A stretch of DNA of 64,000 nt from DAOUTW01 sp964523575. GTDB lineage: Bacteria; Zixibacteria; MSB-5A5; GN15; JAAZOE01. The DNA lies in the NCBI GenBank assembly GCA_964523575.1, contig CAZGAV010000007.1, positions 9,423-73,422 of the forward strand, read 5' to 3'. The notes beneath the pieces were generated by a model that searched no databases, was not told the DNA's origin, and was given only the letters and a program-made list of their open reading frames with translations. Shown piece after piece: positions 25,116 through 33,286 of this stretch (positions are counted from its first letter, which is position 1; every line of letters starts with the position of its first letter). The position numbers were made by a program, and so were the translations under genes.

Positions 25116-27456
25116 CCAGAGCCATCTTCCGGACGGCAACACCCTCTTCGGACGTTATCCTATAAAAATATATGCCGCTGGCCGTTTCGCGTCCGTCAAA
25201 GTCGGTGCCGTCCCAGACCACCTGATAAGCGCCAGCCGAAAGATTTTCATCAATAAGACTGGTCACCTTCCGCCCCAGGATATCGTAAATATCGAGCGAG
25301 ACCGGTTGATGCCGCGTCAGCGTGAATTCGATAGTTGTGGTTGGGTTGAAGGGATTGGGATAATTCTGGCGAAGTTCGAATTCATCCGGAATGATCGGAT
25401 CGTCATCGTCGGCGTCGGCGGCAATCGAGGGATAGACAATGCTTGAAGCGGATACCAGGCCGGGAATATAAGCGGTGATTTCGACGTTTTCGGCGCATTC
25501 AAGAGCCATTCCCACCGAAGCATAACCGTCGCCATCGGTCACGATCGACTGATATTGGTCATCACCGATTTTGAAGGTTACTGTCCGACCGGCCAGGGCC
25601 TCTCCATTTAAGGTCAGGCGGCAGTAAAGCGGTTGCCCCGGAGTGTAATAATCGGGAACCGTCAGATGGATTTCATCGGGGATATTTCGGTAGAGACGGA
25701 GGGATGGATCGCCGTTGTAATTCTGGCCGTATATTTGATCGAGATAATAGGGGTAATCGAGATAGGTGCGATACATCGCCTCTATCGGATACCCGTCGGC
25801 ATCACCGAAAAGATGTTCATAGAATGAGGCCATCAGGCGATAACTGGAACCGACCCACCCCCAGCGGGAAAAGCCGATGACGCCGACAGCCCCGGCGGAA
25901 TCGAGATCAAGGAGTTTTTCCACCACCGAGGGCACCTGCATATCATAAACGGATTCAAGATCGATGGATCCCTGATTGCAGGCGATAGTGTAATAGAAAC
26001 CGATTTTCTGATTGGCCGCCAGATCATCGAACGCCCCATGACCGATAAATTCCTCACCAGTCAGCAGATATGACTTGGGAAAAAGATTGTACTCATTGGA
26101 ACTGAGGACGAACCCATCGGGCCGGCCATGAGCCAGAATACTTACCATTCCGTATCCGTTGTCAAGTCCGGCGATGGCGTCGGATTGAAACGGTCCGGTC
26201 GGGTTGGGAGCAAAACCGGCCGGCGATTCGGCCAGATCATCGCAATCGACGTCCATATCGGCGGGGAAATATTGAGCGACATAGTCCTGCTGACCCTGAT
26301 CCTCAAAATAATCGAGCATCTGGTCCGAGGTAAAAAAGACGGCGCGTTTGAGATATTCGCGATCGCCGCCGCCGGGATTGAATAAATAATTGCGCAGTTT
26401 TTCGGTATAAGTGGCGACTTGCGACGGTTCCGAAAAGGGCAGACGGCCAAGAGCGACTTCGGCCCCCAGATCGGGGCTATCGGCGGTCGGTTCACCCCAG
26501 ACGCCATCATGATCGGCGTCCCAGTCGCCGTTCAGGTCGGAAAAATACAAATCGCAAATCATCAGGGCCTCGGGCCCCGGAATGCTGTCGGTGTTGTAAT
26601 AAAAGGCGTAGCGGATCGGAACATGGTTCTCATCGCCTCCCAGCAATACATATGTACCGCCGGCATTGTGAAAGTCCTTCAGGTAATTACGCAAAGCTTC
26701 GGCCTCATCGATCCCGCTGTAATAAGCAAAAATGGAATCGGTGATAGCTATCGCAGCATCAAAGCCGGTCTGCCTCTTCAGGTCGATAAATTCTTCGAAG
26801 GCCGCGGCCATTTCAGGCGAAGTGACGACAATGTATTGATGACCCAGCGGGCACCCGTTCTCGTCCGGGGGGGATGAAACCCGGGCGTATGCCTCCCTTT
26901 GTATATTTTCAAAAAGGTCGTCATCGAGACCGCACGATATGGCGAGATCATCATTATCCTCGGTGGCGAACTCAATCAGGCGATTAAATATGATTCGGCC
27001 GTCATCGAGATATTGGACCGGGAATACTTGAACCGACCAGACGACCCGGTCATTGATGGTTTGCAATGAAATCCTGACCGGCTGTGACGGGTAACAATGA
27101 TCATCGGCATCAAGGATGACCGGCTGGACAACCGGATAATCGATATCGGCGGTAATTCGGTCGGAGTCGGACAAGGCCGGCGCAAAATCGATCGCGACCG
27201 TATCGGATAAAATGACTACAGGACTTATTTTAATGGCCTTATAACTATTGGCGGCCGTGAAATACAACTGCTGAAAAGGAACACCGGGGTGGCCGGGGTC
27301 CTCAATCCTCTCCAGTGAATCATAACTGACCGTTTTATGGGCCGGGTCAAGCTCGATTCGGTCGGTGTCAAACTCGATTTTCTGTATCACTCCGGCAGTA
27401 ACCGGGACAGAAAGCGCCAGAATCAGTATCAGCGGCTTCAGCCAGCAGGCTTTCAT
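25108..27456 (-). CDS. Secreted C25 (gingipain-like) cysteine peptidase with C-terminal sorting domain
   Basis: A 782-residue protein. The start at 27456 has a GGGGGATAAC ribosome region and begins a signal peptide (KACWLKPLILILALSVPVTAG). The N-terminal propeptide-like region is followed by the C25 catalytic domain: the catalytic His (about residue 443) in SILAHGRPDGF and the catalytic Cys (about 493) in GFYYTIACNQGSIDLES, with GGDENHVPIRY and VALGRLPFSE upstream. An Ig-like domain and a C-terminal Por-type sorting domain (NYPNPFNPTTTIEFTL, YDILGRKVTSL, SGIYFYRI) close the protein. This architecture fits a type IX-secreted surface peptidase. The substrate is unknown. Confidence 0.9.
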   Translation of the reverse strand: MKACWLKPLILILALSVPVTAGVIQKIEFDTDRIELDPAHKTVSYDSLERIEDPGHPGVPFQQLYFTAANSYKAIKISPVVILSDTVAIDFAPALSDSDRITADIDYPVVQPVILDADDHCYPSQPVRISLQTINDRVVWSVQVFPVQYLDDGRIIFNRLIEFATEDNDDLAISCGLDDDLFENIQREAYARVSSPPDENGCPLGHQYIVVTSPEMAAAFEEFIDLKRQTGFDAAIAITDSIFAYYSGIDEAEALRNYLKDFHNAGGTYVLLGGDENHVPIRYAFYYNTDSIPGPEALMICDLYFSDLNGDWDADHDGVWGEPTADSPDLGAEVALGRLPFSEPSQVATYTEKLRNYLFNPGGGDREYLKRAVFFTSDQMLDYFEDQGQQDYVAQYFPADMDVDCDDLAESPAGFAPNPTGPFQSDAIAGLDNGYGMVSILAHGRPDGFVLSSNEYNLFPKSYLLTGEEFIGHGAFDDLAANQKIGFYYTIACNQGSIDLESVYDMQVPSVVEKLLDLDSAGAVGVIGFSRWGWVGSSYRLMASFYEHLFGDADGYPIEAMYRTYLDYPYYLDQIYGQNYNGDPSLRLYRNIPDEIHLTVPDYYTPGQPLYCRLTLNGEALAGRTVTFKIGDDQYQSIVTDGDGYASVGMALECAENVEITAYIPGLVSASSIVYPSIAADADDDDPIIPDEFELRQNYPNPFNPTTTIEFTLTRHQPVSLDIYDILGRKVTSLIDENLSAGAYQVVWDGTDFDGRETASGIYFYRITSEEGVAVRKMALVR

Positions 27457-27805
27457 GTTATCCCCCGTGCATTTCAACTCCAGTCACCAGCCTCCGATGC
27501 AAGACCGGTGCCCTACGAATCGAAATCGAGCCGCTTTTTTCTGCTTTTATTTTATTGGCTTACAAGAGCTTATATGGGCATAAGAGGACTTATAAGGAGA
27601 CTTTTAAGGAGAACGCGGCAAAACTATGGCGGCAGCGCCTCAGTCTATTGGAAGGATTGGTCAACAAAAAGGCCAAAAATTAATGTCACATATGTTGAAA
27701 TTGGCTAATGACTGCCATTCAGGCAGGTACGGGAAAAATTAATAATTCGCTATGTTATTTATTGATTGATAGACGATTACGTCAATAATTTTTTAGTTTT
27801 TTCCC
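27457..27805. other. Intergenic region upstream of the C25 gene and the dcw cluster
   Basis: About 350 nt without a credible gene. It contains a tandem 12-bp repeat (27588-27611), an AT-rich run near 27725-27800 and presumably the minus-strand C25 promoter, which I could not place. The dcw promoter and MraZ boxes lie just to the right. Confidence 0.5.
27588..27611 (+). repeat. Two adjacent 12-bp direct repeats
   Basis: ACTTATAAGGAG (27588-27599) is followed directly by ACTTTTAAGGAG (27600-27611), one mismatch in 12. Two weaker related segments (GCTTACAAGAG and GCATAAGAGG) lie just upstream between 27557 and 27587. The location, between the C25 start and the mraZ promoter, suggests a protein-binding region, but no function is known. 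Confidence 0.55.
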
Positions 27806-27836
27806 TTGACTTTTATTCCCGAAAATCGCTTAATAG
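27806..27836 (+). promoter_or_regulatory. Promoter of the dcw cluster
   Basis: TTGACT at 27806-27811 followed by TTAATA/TAATAG at 27830-27836 (18-19 nt spacing). Transcription would begin about 27842, so the MraZ boxes lie at or just after the start point. Confidence 0.6.
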
Positions 27837-27844
27837 TAACATCA

Positions 27845-27870
27845 GTGGGATAAAATGGGATAATGTGGGA
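27845..27870 (+). promoter_or_regulatory. MraZ-binding region, three TGGGA boxes at 10-bp spacing
   Basis: GTGGGATAAA, ATGGGATAAT and GTGGGAGAAA follow one another, placing TGGGA at 27846, 27856 and 27866. MraZ of Escherichia coli and mollicutes binds runs of TGGG-type boxes spaced by one helical turn before its own gene. The boxes lie between the dcw promoter and the mraZ GTG, so autorepression is expected. Confidence 0.85.
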
Positions 27871-27882
27871 GAAAGGCGCGGA

Positions 27883-28350
27883 GTGTTAGGTTTTTGTGGC
27901 TCATTTACCTGTACCATCGACGACAAAGGTCGCCTCTCGATTCCCGCCAAAATCAGACCCGGAGATCCTGACTCGTCCCAGCGAAAGGGGATTCCAGCCG
28001 GGGAAGAGCTGGTTTTGACGGAGGGTTTGGACGGTTGCCTGATGTTGTACACGATGAAGGGCTGGGAAGATTATAAAGCCCTGATCGGCAACATGGCGTC
28101 GACCCAGAAAAGAACTCGATATTTTAACCGCCGCCTTTATCAGAATACCTCCCTGGTAAGAATTGACCGGTCGGGTCGGATTAATATCCCTGAAAAGTTA
28201 CGACTTTTAGTCGGTTTGAGCAAGTCTGTTCTGGTTATCGGGGTCGATCAGACTATAGAAATTTGGGCGCCGGAACGTTATCAGGCCTATCTCGATAATT
28301 TCGGGCAGACCTATGAAGAAGTAGCCGAGGAGTTGCGCGGGGATGAGTAA
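27883..28350 (+). CDS. mraZ: Transcriptional regulator MraZ
   Basis: A 155-residue protein with two AbrB/SpoVT-like half domains, the first with CTIDDKGRLSIPAKIRP and the second with VRIDRSGRINIPEKLRLLVGL. It binds the TGGG boxes before the dcw cluster and represses it. The start is taken at GTG 27883, which has an AAAGG site six bases upstream and falls after the boxes; longer in-frame starts would put the boxes inside the gene and the protein N-terminus would not match the family. The end overlaps rsmH by 8 nt. It is slightly longer than the usual 143-152 residues. Confidence 0.95.
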   Translation: MLGFCGSFTCTIDDKGRLSIPAKIRPGDPDSSQRKGIPAGEELVLTEGLDGCLMLYTMKGWEDYKALIGNMASTQKRTRYFNRRLYQNTSLVRIDRSGRINIPEKLRLLVGLSKSVLVIGVDQTIEIWAPERYQAYLDNFGQTYEEVAEELRGDE

Positions 28351-29269
28351 GGCCGACGGCTATCATCGGCCGGTTATGGCTGATGAGGCAGTCGGTTTCA
28401 TGGTGACACGCCGGGACGGCGTTTACATCGACGCTACCGCCGGCGGGGGATCGCACACATTACTAATCGTTTCGAGGTTACAAGCTCCAGGCAGGGTTTT
28501 AGCCGTTGACCGCGATGATGAAGCGGTGGCTCGAACCATACGAAGGGCGCAAGAATATTCCTCGCAGGTAAGGGTAGTGCGGGGTGATTTCGCAAATCTA
28601 AAGGAAATAGCACACGAGGCAGGGATTGCATCGGTGAACGGAATTTTATTCGATCTTGGGGTTTCAAGCCATCAGTTGGACAGCGCCGATCGCGGGTTTT
28701 CCTATCGCGAATCGGGGCCGCTTGATTTCCGCATGGATCGCCGGACCGAGATGACCGCGGCCGACGTGGTCAATAACTACTCGGCCGAGAAACTGGCCCG
28801 GATATTTTTCGAATTGGGAGAAGAGAAGAATTCCCGTAAAATCGCCGCAGCCATCGTGGCCGCCCGCCGCCGGCCATTGACGACCACCGCCGAACTGGCT
28901 TCGGTCATCGGTTCGGTGACCAATCCCCGGTGGATCAATAAAACGCTTTCGCGGGTTTTTCAGGCGATTCGGCTGGTAGTCAATGACGAAATGGGGCAAC
29001 TTCAGCGGGGTTTGGCGGCGTCGGTGGATTTACTCGAGACCGGAGGCCGTCTGGTTGTCATCGCCTATCACTCTCTTGAAGATCGCATAGTAAAGAATTA
29101 TTTCCGGGAGCGGTCGGTTAGCATCGCCGCGACCCCCGGAGAGCCGGGCAGGGGTCAATCTCCGGCCCTTCGTCTCATAACCAAGAAGCCCTTAATTGCC
29201 GCCGCATCCGAAATCAGGGAAAATCCCCGGGCCCGTTCCGCCCGAATGCGGGTAGCGGAGAAGATTTGA
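28343..29269 (+). CDS. rsmH: 16S rRNA (cytosine(1402)-N4)-methyltransferase
   Basis: A 308-residue MraW/RsmH enzyme that N4-methylates C1402 in the decoding centre. N-terminal YHRPVMADEAV, SAM loop YIDATAGGGSHTLLI, AVDRDDEA, GILFDLGVSSHQLD, RGFSYRESGPLDFRMD, and C-terminal AYHSLEDRIVKNYFRE are all present. It is the second gene of the standard dcw order and starts inside the end of mraZ. Confidence 0.96.
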   Translation: MSKADGYHRPVMADEAVGFMVTRRDGVYIDATAGGGSHTLLIVSRLQAPGRVLAVDRDDEAVARTIRRAQEYSSQVRVVRGDFANLKEIAHEAGIASVNGILFDLGVSSHQLDSADRGFSYRESGPLDFRMDRRTEMTAADVVNNYSAEKLARIFFELGEEKNSRKIAAAIVAARRRPLTTTAELASVIGSVTNPRWINKTLSRVFQAIRLVVNDEMGQLQRGLAASVDLLETGGRLVVIAYHSLEDRIVKNYFRERSVSIAATPGEPGRGQSPALRLITKKPLIAAASEIRENPRARSARMRVAEKI

Positions 29270-29270
29270 T

Positions 29271-29717
29271 ATGACCCGTAGTCGCCGCCATCACCACAAT
29301 CGATCAATTCGCCCCTCGCGAATCGGGGAAAATCGATATCTCCGTATCGTCGGTGTCATTGTCGTGATCGTAGTCGTGGCGTCCTTTTATATCTACCAAC
29401 GGGTTTGGGTGCGCAACCTGGTGGATGAAATCGGCCAACTCCAGCAACGCAACGATCAGGCCCGGGAGAACCTGGCCATGGTCAGGTCTGAGTGGATGGC
29501 CGCCTCATCTATCGCCAATGTTGAAACCCTTGTCGGCGAGATGAAACTCGGCTTGAAGCCGACCCGGCCGTCGCAAAATTTCACCCTGAGTCCCGACCGG
29601 GAGCAAAACCTGAATCGTTATACCGGGCTGGTACGAGCCTTTGAAAAATTGACCAATAATATCCCGCTGGTATCGTCCAACGAGGCCGATGCCGGGGAGT
29701 TGTTTGAAGATAAATGA
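29271..29717 (+). CDS. ftsL: FtsL-like cell division protein
   Basis: A 148-residue bitopic membrane protein. A basic N-terminus (about 25 residues rich in Arg and His) is followed by one hydrophobic segment (about residues 26-43, IVGVIVVIVVVASFYIYQ), then a heptad-like helical region (VDEIGQLQQRNDQARENLAM). Sequence conservation of FtsL is low, so the call rests on size, topology and position between rsmH and ftsI. The periplasmic tail is somewhat longer than in the Escherichia coli protein. It overlaps the ftsI start by 4 nt. Confidence 0.75.
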   Translation: MTRSRRHHHNRSIRPSRIGENRYLRIVGVIVVIVVVASFYIYQRVWVRNLVDEIGQLQQRNDQARENLAMVRSEWMAASSIANVETLVGEMKLGLKPTRPSQNFTLSPDREQNLNRYTGLVRAFEKLTNNIPLVSSNEADAGELFEDK

Positions 29718-31819
29718 AAACGCCTTACTCAAAAGTCCGGATTGGGCTGGTCAGCCTGATATTCGCCCTGGCCTTTGTCTTTTTCTTTGCCCGGCTGGTT
29801 TATGTCCAGGTCGTCAGGGGGGAAGAACTCCGGGACCGGGCCGAAAGGCAATATCTGCGGTCGATTGAATTGCCGGCCAAACGGGGCGAAATTTACGATA
29901 TCAAAGGCAATAAAGTTGCCGTCAATACCAGTTTCAAATCGCTTTTCGCCTACCCTTTGACGAAAAAGGATGTGGAAGCGTCTTACGACCTTTTAAGCCA
30001 TGTCCTGGGCGAAAATCGCAAAACCGTCCGGCGGCAAAATCAACTTGAGACAAAGAAATTCCGCTGGATTAGAAGAGGCCTGCTCCCCAAGGAATTCACG
30101 CGTTTCAAGGCTCGTGACAATCAATGTGGCTTATTCCTGAGGGAAGAGCCCAGCCGTCTTTATCCCTATGGCAATGTTGGGCGGGCGATTCTGGGTTTCG
30201 TCGATCTCGATAATCGCGGCAAGGCCGGGATTGAACTGGTCATGGACGAGGCTCTGGCCGGTACCCCGGGGCGGTCGATGATTCAGACCAACGGTATCGG
30301 CGAAGAGTATCGTATCAGCGAAATTCCCTTGAAAGAAGCCCAGCCGGGTCAATCGGTGGTGTTGACGGTTGACTGGGATAAACAACAAATCGTCGAAGAG
30401 GAACTGGCCAAGGCGGTCAAGGACCATCACGCCAAAGGCGGAATGGCGGTTTTTCTTGATCCTTATACCGGGGCCATTATTGCCGCCGCCGATTGCAATG
30501 CCGACGGCGAACCCAGCGACAAACCGGTTAAATTGAACGCCGTCACCAGCACCTTCGAGCCCGGTTCGGCTTTTAAACTGATTACAGCGGCCACCGCATT
30601 GGAAGACGGGCGTGTTAAACCCCAGGATATCTTCTTCGCCGAAAACGGCTCATGGAAATTAGGGCGGCGCACATTGCGCGACGATCACAAATACGGCGAT
30701 TTGACATTTCGAGAGGGGTTCGAATTTTCCTCCAATATCGTCATGGGCAAGATCGCCTATGAAATCGGCGGCGACAAGGTTTTCGCCATGGCCCAGAAAT
30801 TCGGGTTTGGACAGAAGGTCAGGTGCGGCCTCAACGGTGAAAGCGGCGGCATATTACAAAAGCCGAATCGCTGGTCGGAATTTACCACCTCGACTTTTGC
30901 CATCGGTCACGGAGTCTCGGTCACGGCCCTGCAGATGGCTCAGGCTTTTGCCGTGGTCGCCTCGGGCGGCTATTTGTGTCAACCGCATTTCATCGCCGGG
31001 TGTATAAACGACGAAGGACATATCGTCGAAAGACATACCAGCCGGCCGATCAAGATTCTGGACGACGGTACCGTGACCATGCTCGACTCGTTCATGCGTG
31101 GGGTTGTCGAGCGCGGCACCGGCCAGCCGATCGGCGATGCGCCATTTGCCATCGCCGGCAAAACCGGGACGGCCGAAAAACCGGATCTGGAAACTGGCGG
31201 CTATCATAAAAACCGCTACATGGCTTCTTTTGCGGGCTATTTTCCGGCCGACTCACCGCAGGTGGCCGGGATAGTCGTGCTTGACGAACCGGAGCCGATC
31301 CATTACGGCGGCTACACCGCCGGGCCAACTTTCAAAAACATCGCCGTCAAATTCGCCGCCATCGATAATTACCAACCGGCGACGCCGTACGCCGCGCGGG
31401 ACGGTTCGAAGGCGGATTACCCCAATGCCGTGAATGACTCCCCGGAGTTGATTGAGGTTCCGGATATGATCGGCGATTCCAAAGGACGGGCCGAATACCG
31501 CCTTCGGAAGCTCGGTTTGAAAGCCGTATTCTCCCAACCCGGCGAGGAAGTCATAGCCACCCGCCCGGCACCGAATTCACGTCTGTCGGCGGGTGAGGAA
31601 GTTTATTGCTATATGTCATGCGATAAGCAGGAAAAAATGGAAACGCCGGATTTGGCCGGCCTGACCATCAGGGAAGCGATTGCCATATTGGAACGTTACG
31701 GCATCGCTTTCGCCTGTAAGGGAACCGGGCGAGTTATCCGGCAGGTGCCTCAGGCCGGGACGCCGCTTTCGGCCGGAGAAATCGTAAATCTGGAATGCAA
31801 ACGAAACAAGGGAGCGTGA
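29714..31819 (+). CDS. ftsI: Division-specific transpeptidase (PBP3/FtsI or SpoVD type) with two PASTA domains
   Basis: A 701-residue class B penicillin-binding protein that cross-links septal peptidoglycan. One N-terminal membrane helix (about 10-32) is followed by the dimerisation domain (KRGEIYDIKGNKVAVN) and the transpeptidase domain: SxxK at S285-AFK, SxN at 339-341 in FEFSSNIVMGK, KTG at 483-485 in IAGKTGTAEKP. Residues about 577-701 form two PASTA domains (IEVPDMIGDSKGRAEYRL and METPDLAGLTIREAIAILER). PASTA tails are usual in Gram-positive PBP2x/SpoVD but less so in diderms. The TGA stop is followed at once, in the same frame, by the murE coding region. Confidence 0.95.
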   Translation: MKTPYSKVRIGLVSLIFALAFVFFFARLVYVQVVRGEELRDRAERQYLRSIELPAKRGEIYDIKGNKVAVNTSFKSLFAYPLTKKDVEASYDLLSHVLGENRKTVRRQNQLETKKFRWIRRGLLPKEFTRFKARDNQCGLFLREEPSRLYPYGNVGRAILGFVDLDNRGKAGIELVMDEALAGTPGRSMIQTNGIGEEYRISEIPLKEAQPGQSVVLTVDWDKQQIVEEELAKAVKDHHAKGGMAVFLDPYTGAIIAAADCNADGEPSDKPVKLNAVTSTFEPGSAFKLITAATALEDGRVKPQDIFFAENGSWKLGRRTLRDDHKYGDLTFREGFEFSSNIVMGKIAYEIGGDKVFAMAQKFGFGQKVRCGLNGESGGILQKPNRWSEFTTSTFAIGHGVSVTALQMAQAFAVVASGGYLCQPHFIAGCINDEGHIVERHTSRPIKILDDGTVTMLDSFMRGVVERGTGQPIGDAPFAIAGKTGTAEKPDLETGGYHKNRYMASFAGYFPADSPQVAGIVVLDEPEPIHYGGYTAGPTFKNIAVKFAAIDNYQPATPYAARDGSKADYPNAVNDSPELIEVPDMIGDSKGRAEYRLRKLGLKAVFSQPGEEVIATRPAPNSRLSAGEEVYCYMSCDKQEKMETPDLAGLTIREAIAILERYGIAFACKGTGRVIRQVPQAGTPLSAGEIVNLECKRNKGA

Positions 31820-33286
31820 ATTATTCTTCTCAGGGACGCAGCCCGGGCCATACCGGGCGCCGTGGTCATCGGCGATGATGAAGTCGAAATCCGGGGATTG
31901 GAATATCATTCCAAGATGATCAAGCCGGATTCGCTATTTGTCGCCATCACCGGTTTCGCCCAGGACGGCAACAACTGGATCGACGAGGCTGTCAGCCGAG
32001 GCGCCGTGGCGGTGTTGACCGAAAAGCAATCCTCACGCTCGGTTCCGCAAATAATTGTCAAAGATGCCCGTGCCGCGCTGGCCGATCTGGCCGCCAAGTT
32101 TTACGCATACAGCGGCGCGGGCATCGAAATTTACGCCGTCACCGGGACTAACGGTAAAACCACCTCCTGCTTCCTGATCAGGAATATCCTGCAGGCCGCC
32201 GGAAAAACGACCGGCCTGATCACTTCACTGGTTTATGATACCGGGCGCGACCAGATCCCGGCCGGCCGGACGACGCCGGAATCGCTGGATGTTTACCGCC
32301 TGCTCTATATGATGCGCAAGAACCAGTGCGCCCACACCGTGATAGAGGTCTCTTCCCATGCGCTGATTTTACAGCGAGTCAGAAATCTGAAAGTCCATGT
32401 CGCGCTGTTCACCAACATCACCCGCGATCATCTCGACTTCCATACCGATATGAATGATTATCTCAATGCCAAGGCGCGCCTTCTGGATCTGGCCGCCGGG
32501 GATGATAACCGGGCTGTCATCAATTATGATTGCCCTGAGTTCCGGCAATTATTCGATAAAGCCCGATGTGAGACTTTGAGCTATTCGCTCGATAACAGCG
32601 CCGCCGATGTCTATTTGAAGAATTTCCGCCTGGAGCCGGCCGGTTCCACTTTTGAGCTTTGCACCCCGCAGGGTTCGCATCAGGTCTCATTCAGCTTGAC
32701 CGGACGCTATAATTTATATAATGCCGTGGCCGCCGGCGCCGCGGCTGTCGCCGGGGGAATCCCCCTGGAGACCATTGCCGCCGGACTTGAACACTCCTCA
32801 GTCGTCCCGGGACGGCTGGAACGCATCGCCAGCGACGCCCCCTTCACGATCTTCATCGATTTTGCCCATACCCCGGACGCTCTCAGGCGTACGATTGAAA
32901 CACTGAAAGAAATCGGCCATGGGCGGGTGCTGACCCTGTTCGGATGTGGCGGGGATCGCGACCGTGGCAAACGGCCCCTGATGGGCGAAGCGGTCAGTTC
33001 CATCTCCGACGTGGCGGTTTTGACATCCGATAACCCCCGGACCGAAGATTCCCAGAAAATCCTCGATGATGTCAAACCGGGAATTGTCGAGGGCGCCAAA
33101 GTGGAAATTATCGAAGACCGCCGGGAGGCGATTGCACGAATTCTCGATTTGGCACAACCCGGAGATATGATTCTCCTGGCCGGGAAAGGCGCCGAAAATT
33201 ACCAGGAAATCGACGGCGTCCGTCATCCTTTTTCGGATCGTGATATCGCGGTCGAAAACCTGAATAGACTTGGTTATGGAGCATAA
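31820..33286 (+). CDS. murE: UDP-N-acetylmuramoyl-tripeptide synthetase (meso-diaminopimelate adding), probable ATT start
   Basis: About 488 residues. It adds the third residue of the stem peptide; DNPRTE in TSDNPRTEDSQK is the motif of meso-DAP-specific enzymes. Other motifs: P-loop VTGTNGKTTSCFLI, EVSSHALILQRV, NITRDHLDFH, and FGCGGDRDRGKRPLMGE. The conventional start would be GTG at 31862, but 14 in-frame codons before it (LLRDAARAIPGA after two ATT codons) fit the missing N-terminal strand and helix of MurE. No ATG, GTG or TTG exists there; the ATT at 31820 lies five bases after a GGAG ribosome site (31811-31814), so an AUU start is proposed. A one-base indel is the main alternative. Confidence 0.9.
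   Translation: MILLRDAARAIPGAVVIGDDEVEIRGLEYHSKMIKPDSLFVAITGFAQDGNNWIDEAVSRGAVAVLTEKQSSRSVPQIIVKDARAALADLAAKFYAYSGAGIEIYAVTGTNGKTTSCFLIRNILQAAGKTTGLITSLVYDTGRDQIPAGRTTPESLDVYRLLYMMRKNQCAHTVIEVSSHALILQRVRNLKVHVALFTNITRDHLDFHTDMNDYLNAKARLLDLAAGDDNRAVINYDCPEFRQLFDKARCETLSYSLDNSAADVYLKNFRLEPAGSTFELCTPQGSHQVSFSLTGRYNLYNAVAAGAAAVAGGIPLETIAAGLEHSSVVPGRLERIASDAPFTIFIDFAHTPDALRRTIETLKEIGHGRVLTLFGCGGDRDRGKRPLMGEAVSSISDVAVLTSDNPRTEDSQKILDDVKPGIVEGAKVEIIEDRREAIARILDLAQPGDMILLAGKGAENYQEIDGVRHPFSDRDIAVENLNRLGYGA

Noticed and set aside
27766..27882. N-terminal extension of mraZ by 39 residues
   Set aside because: It would put the promoter and the MraZ boxes inside the coding region, and the extra residues are not part of the family.
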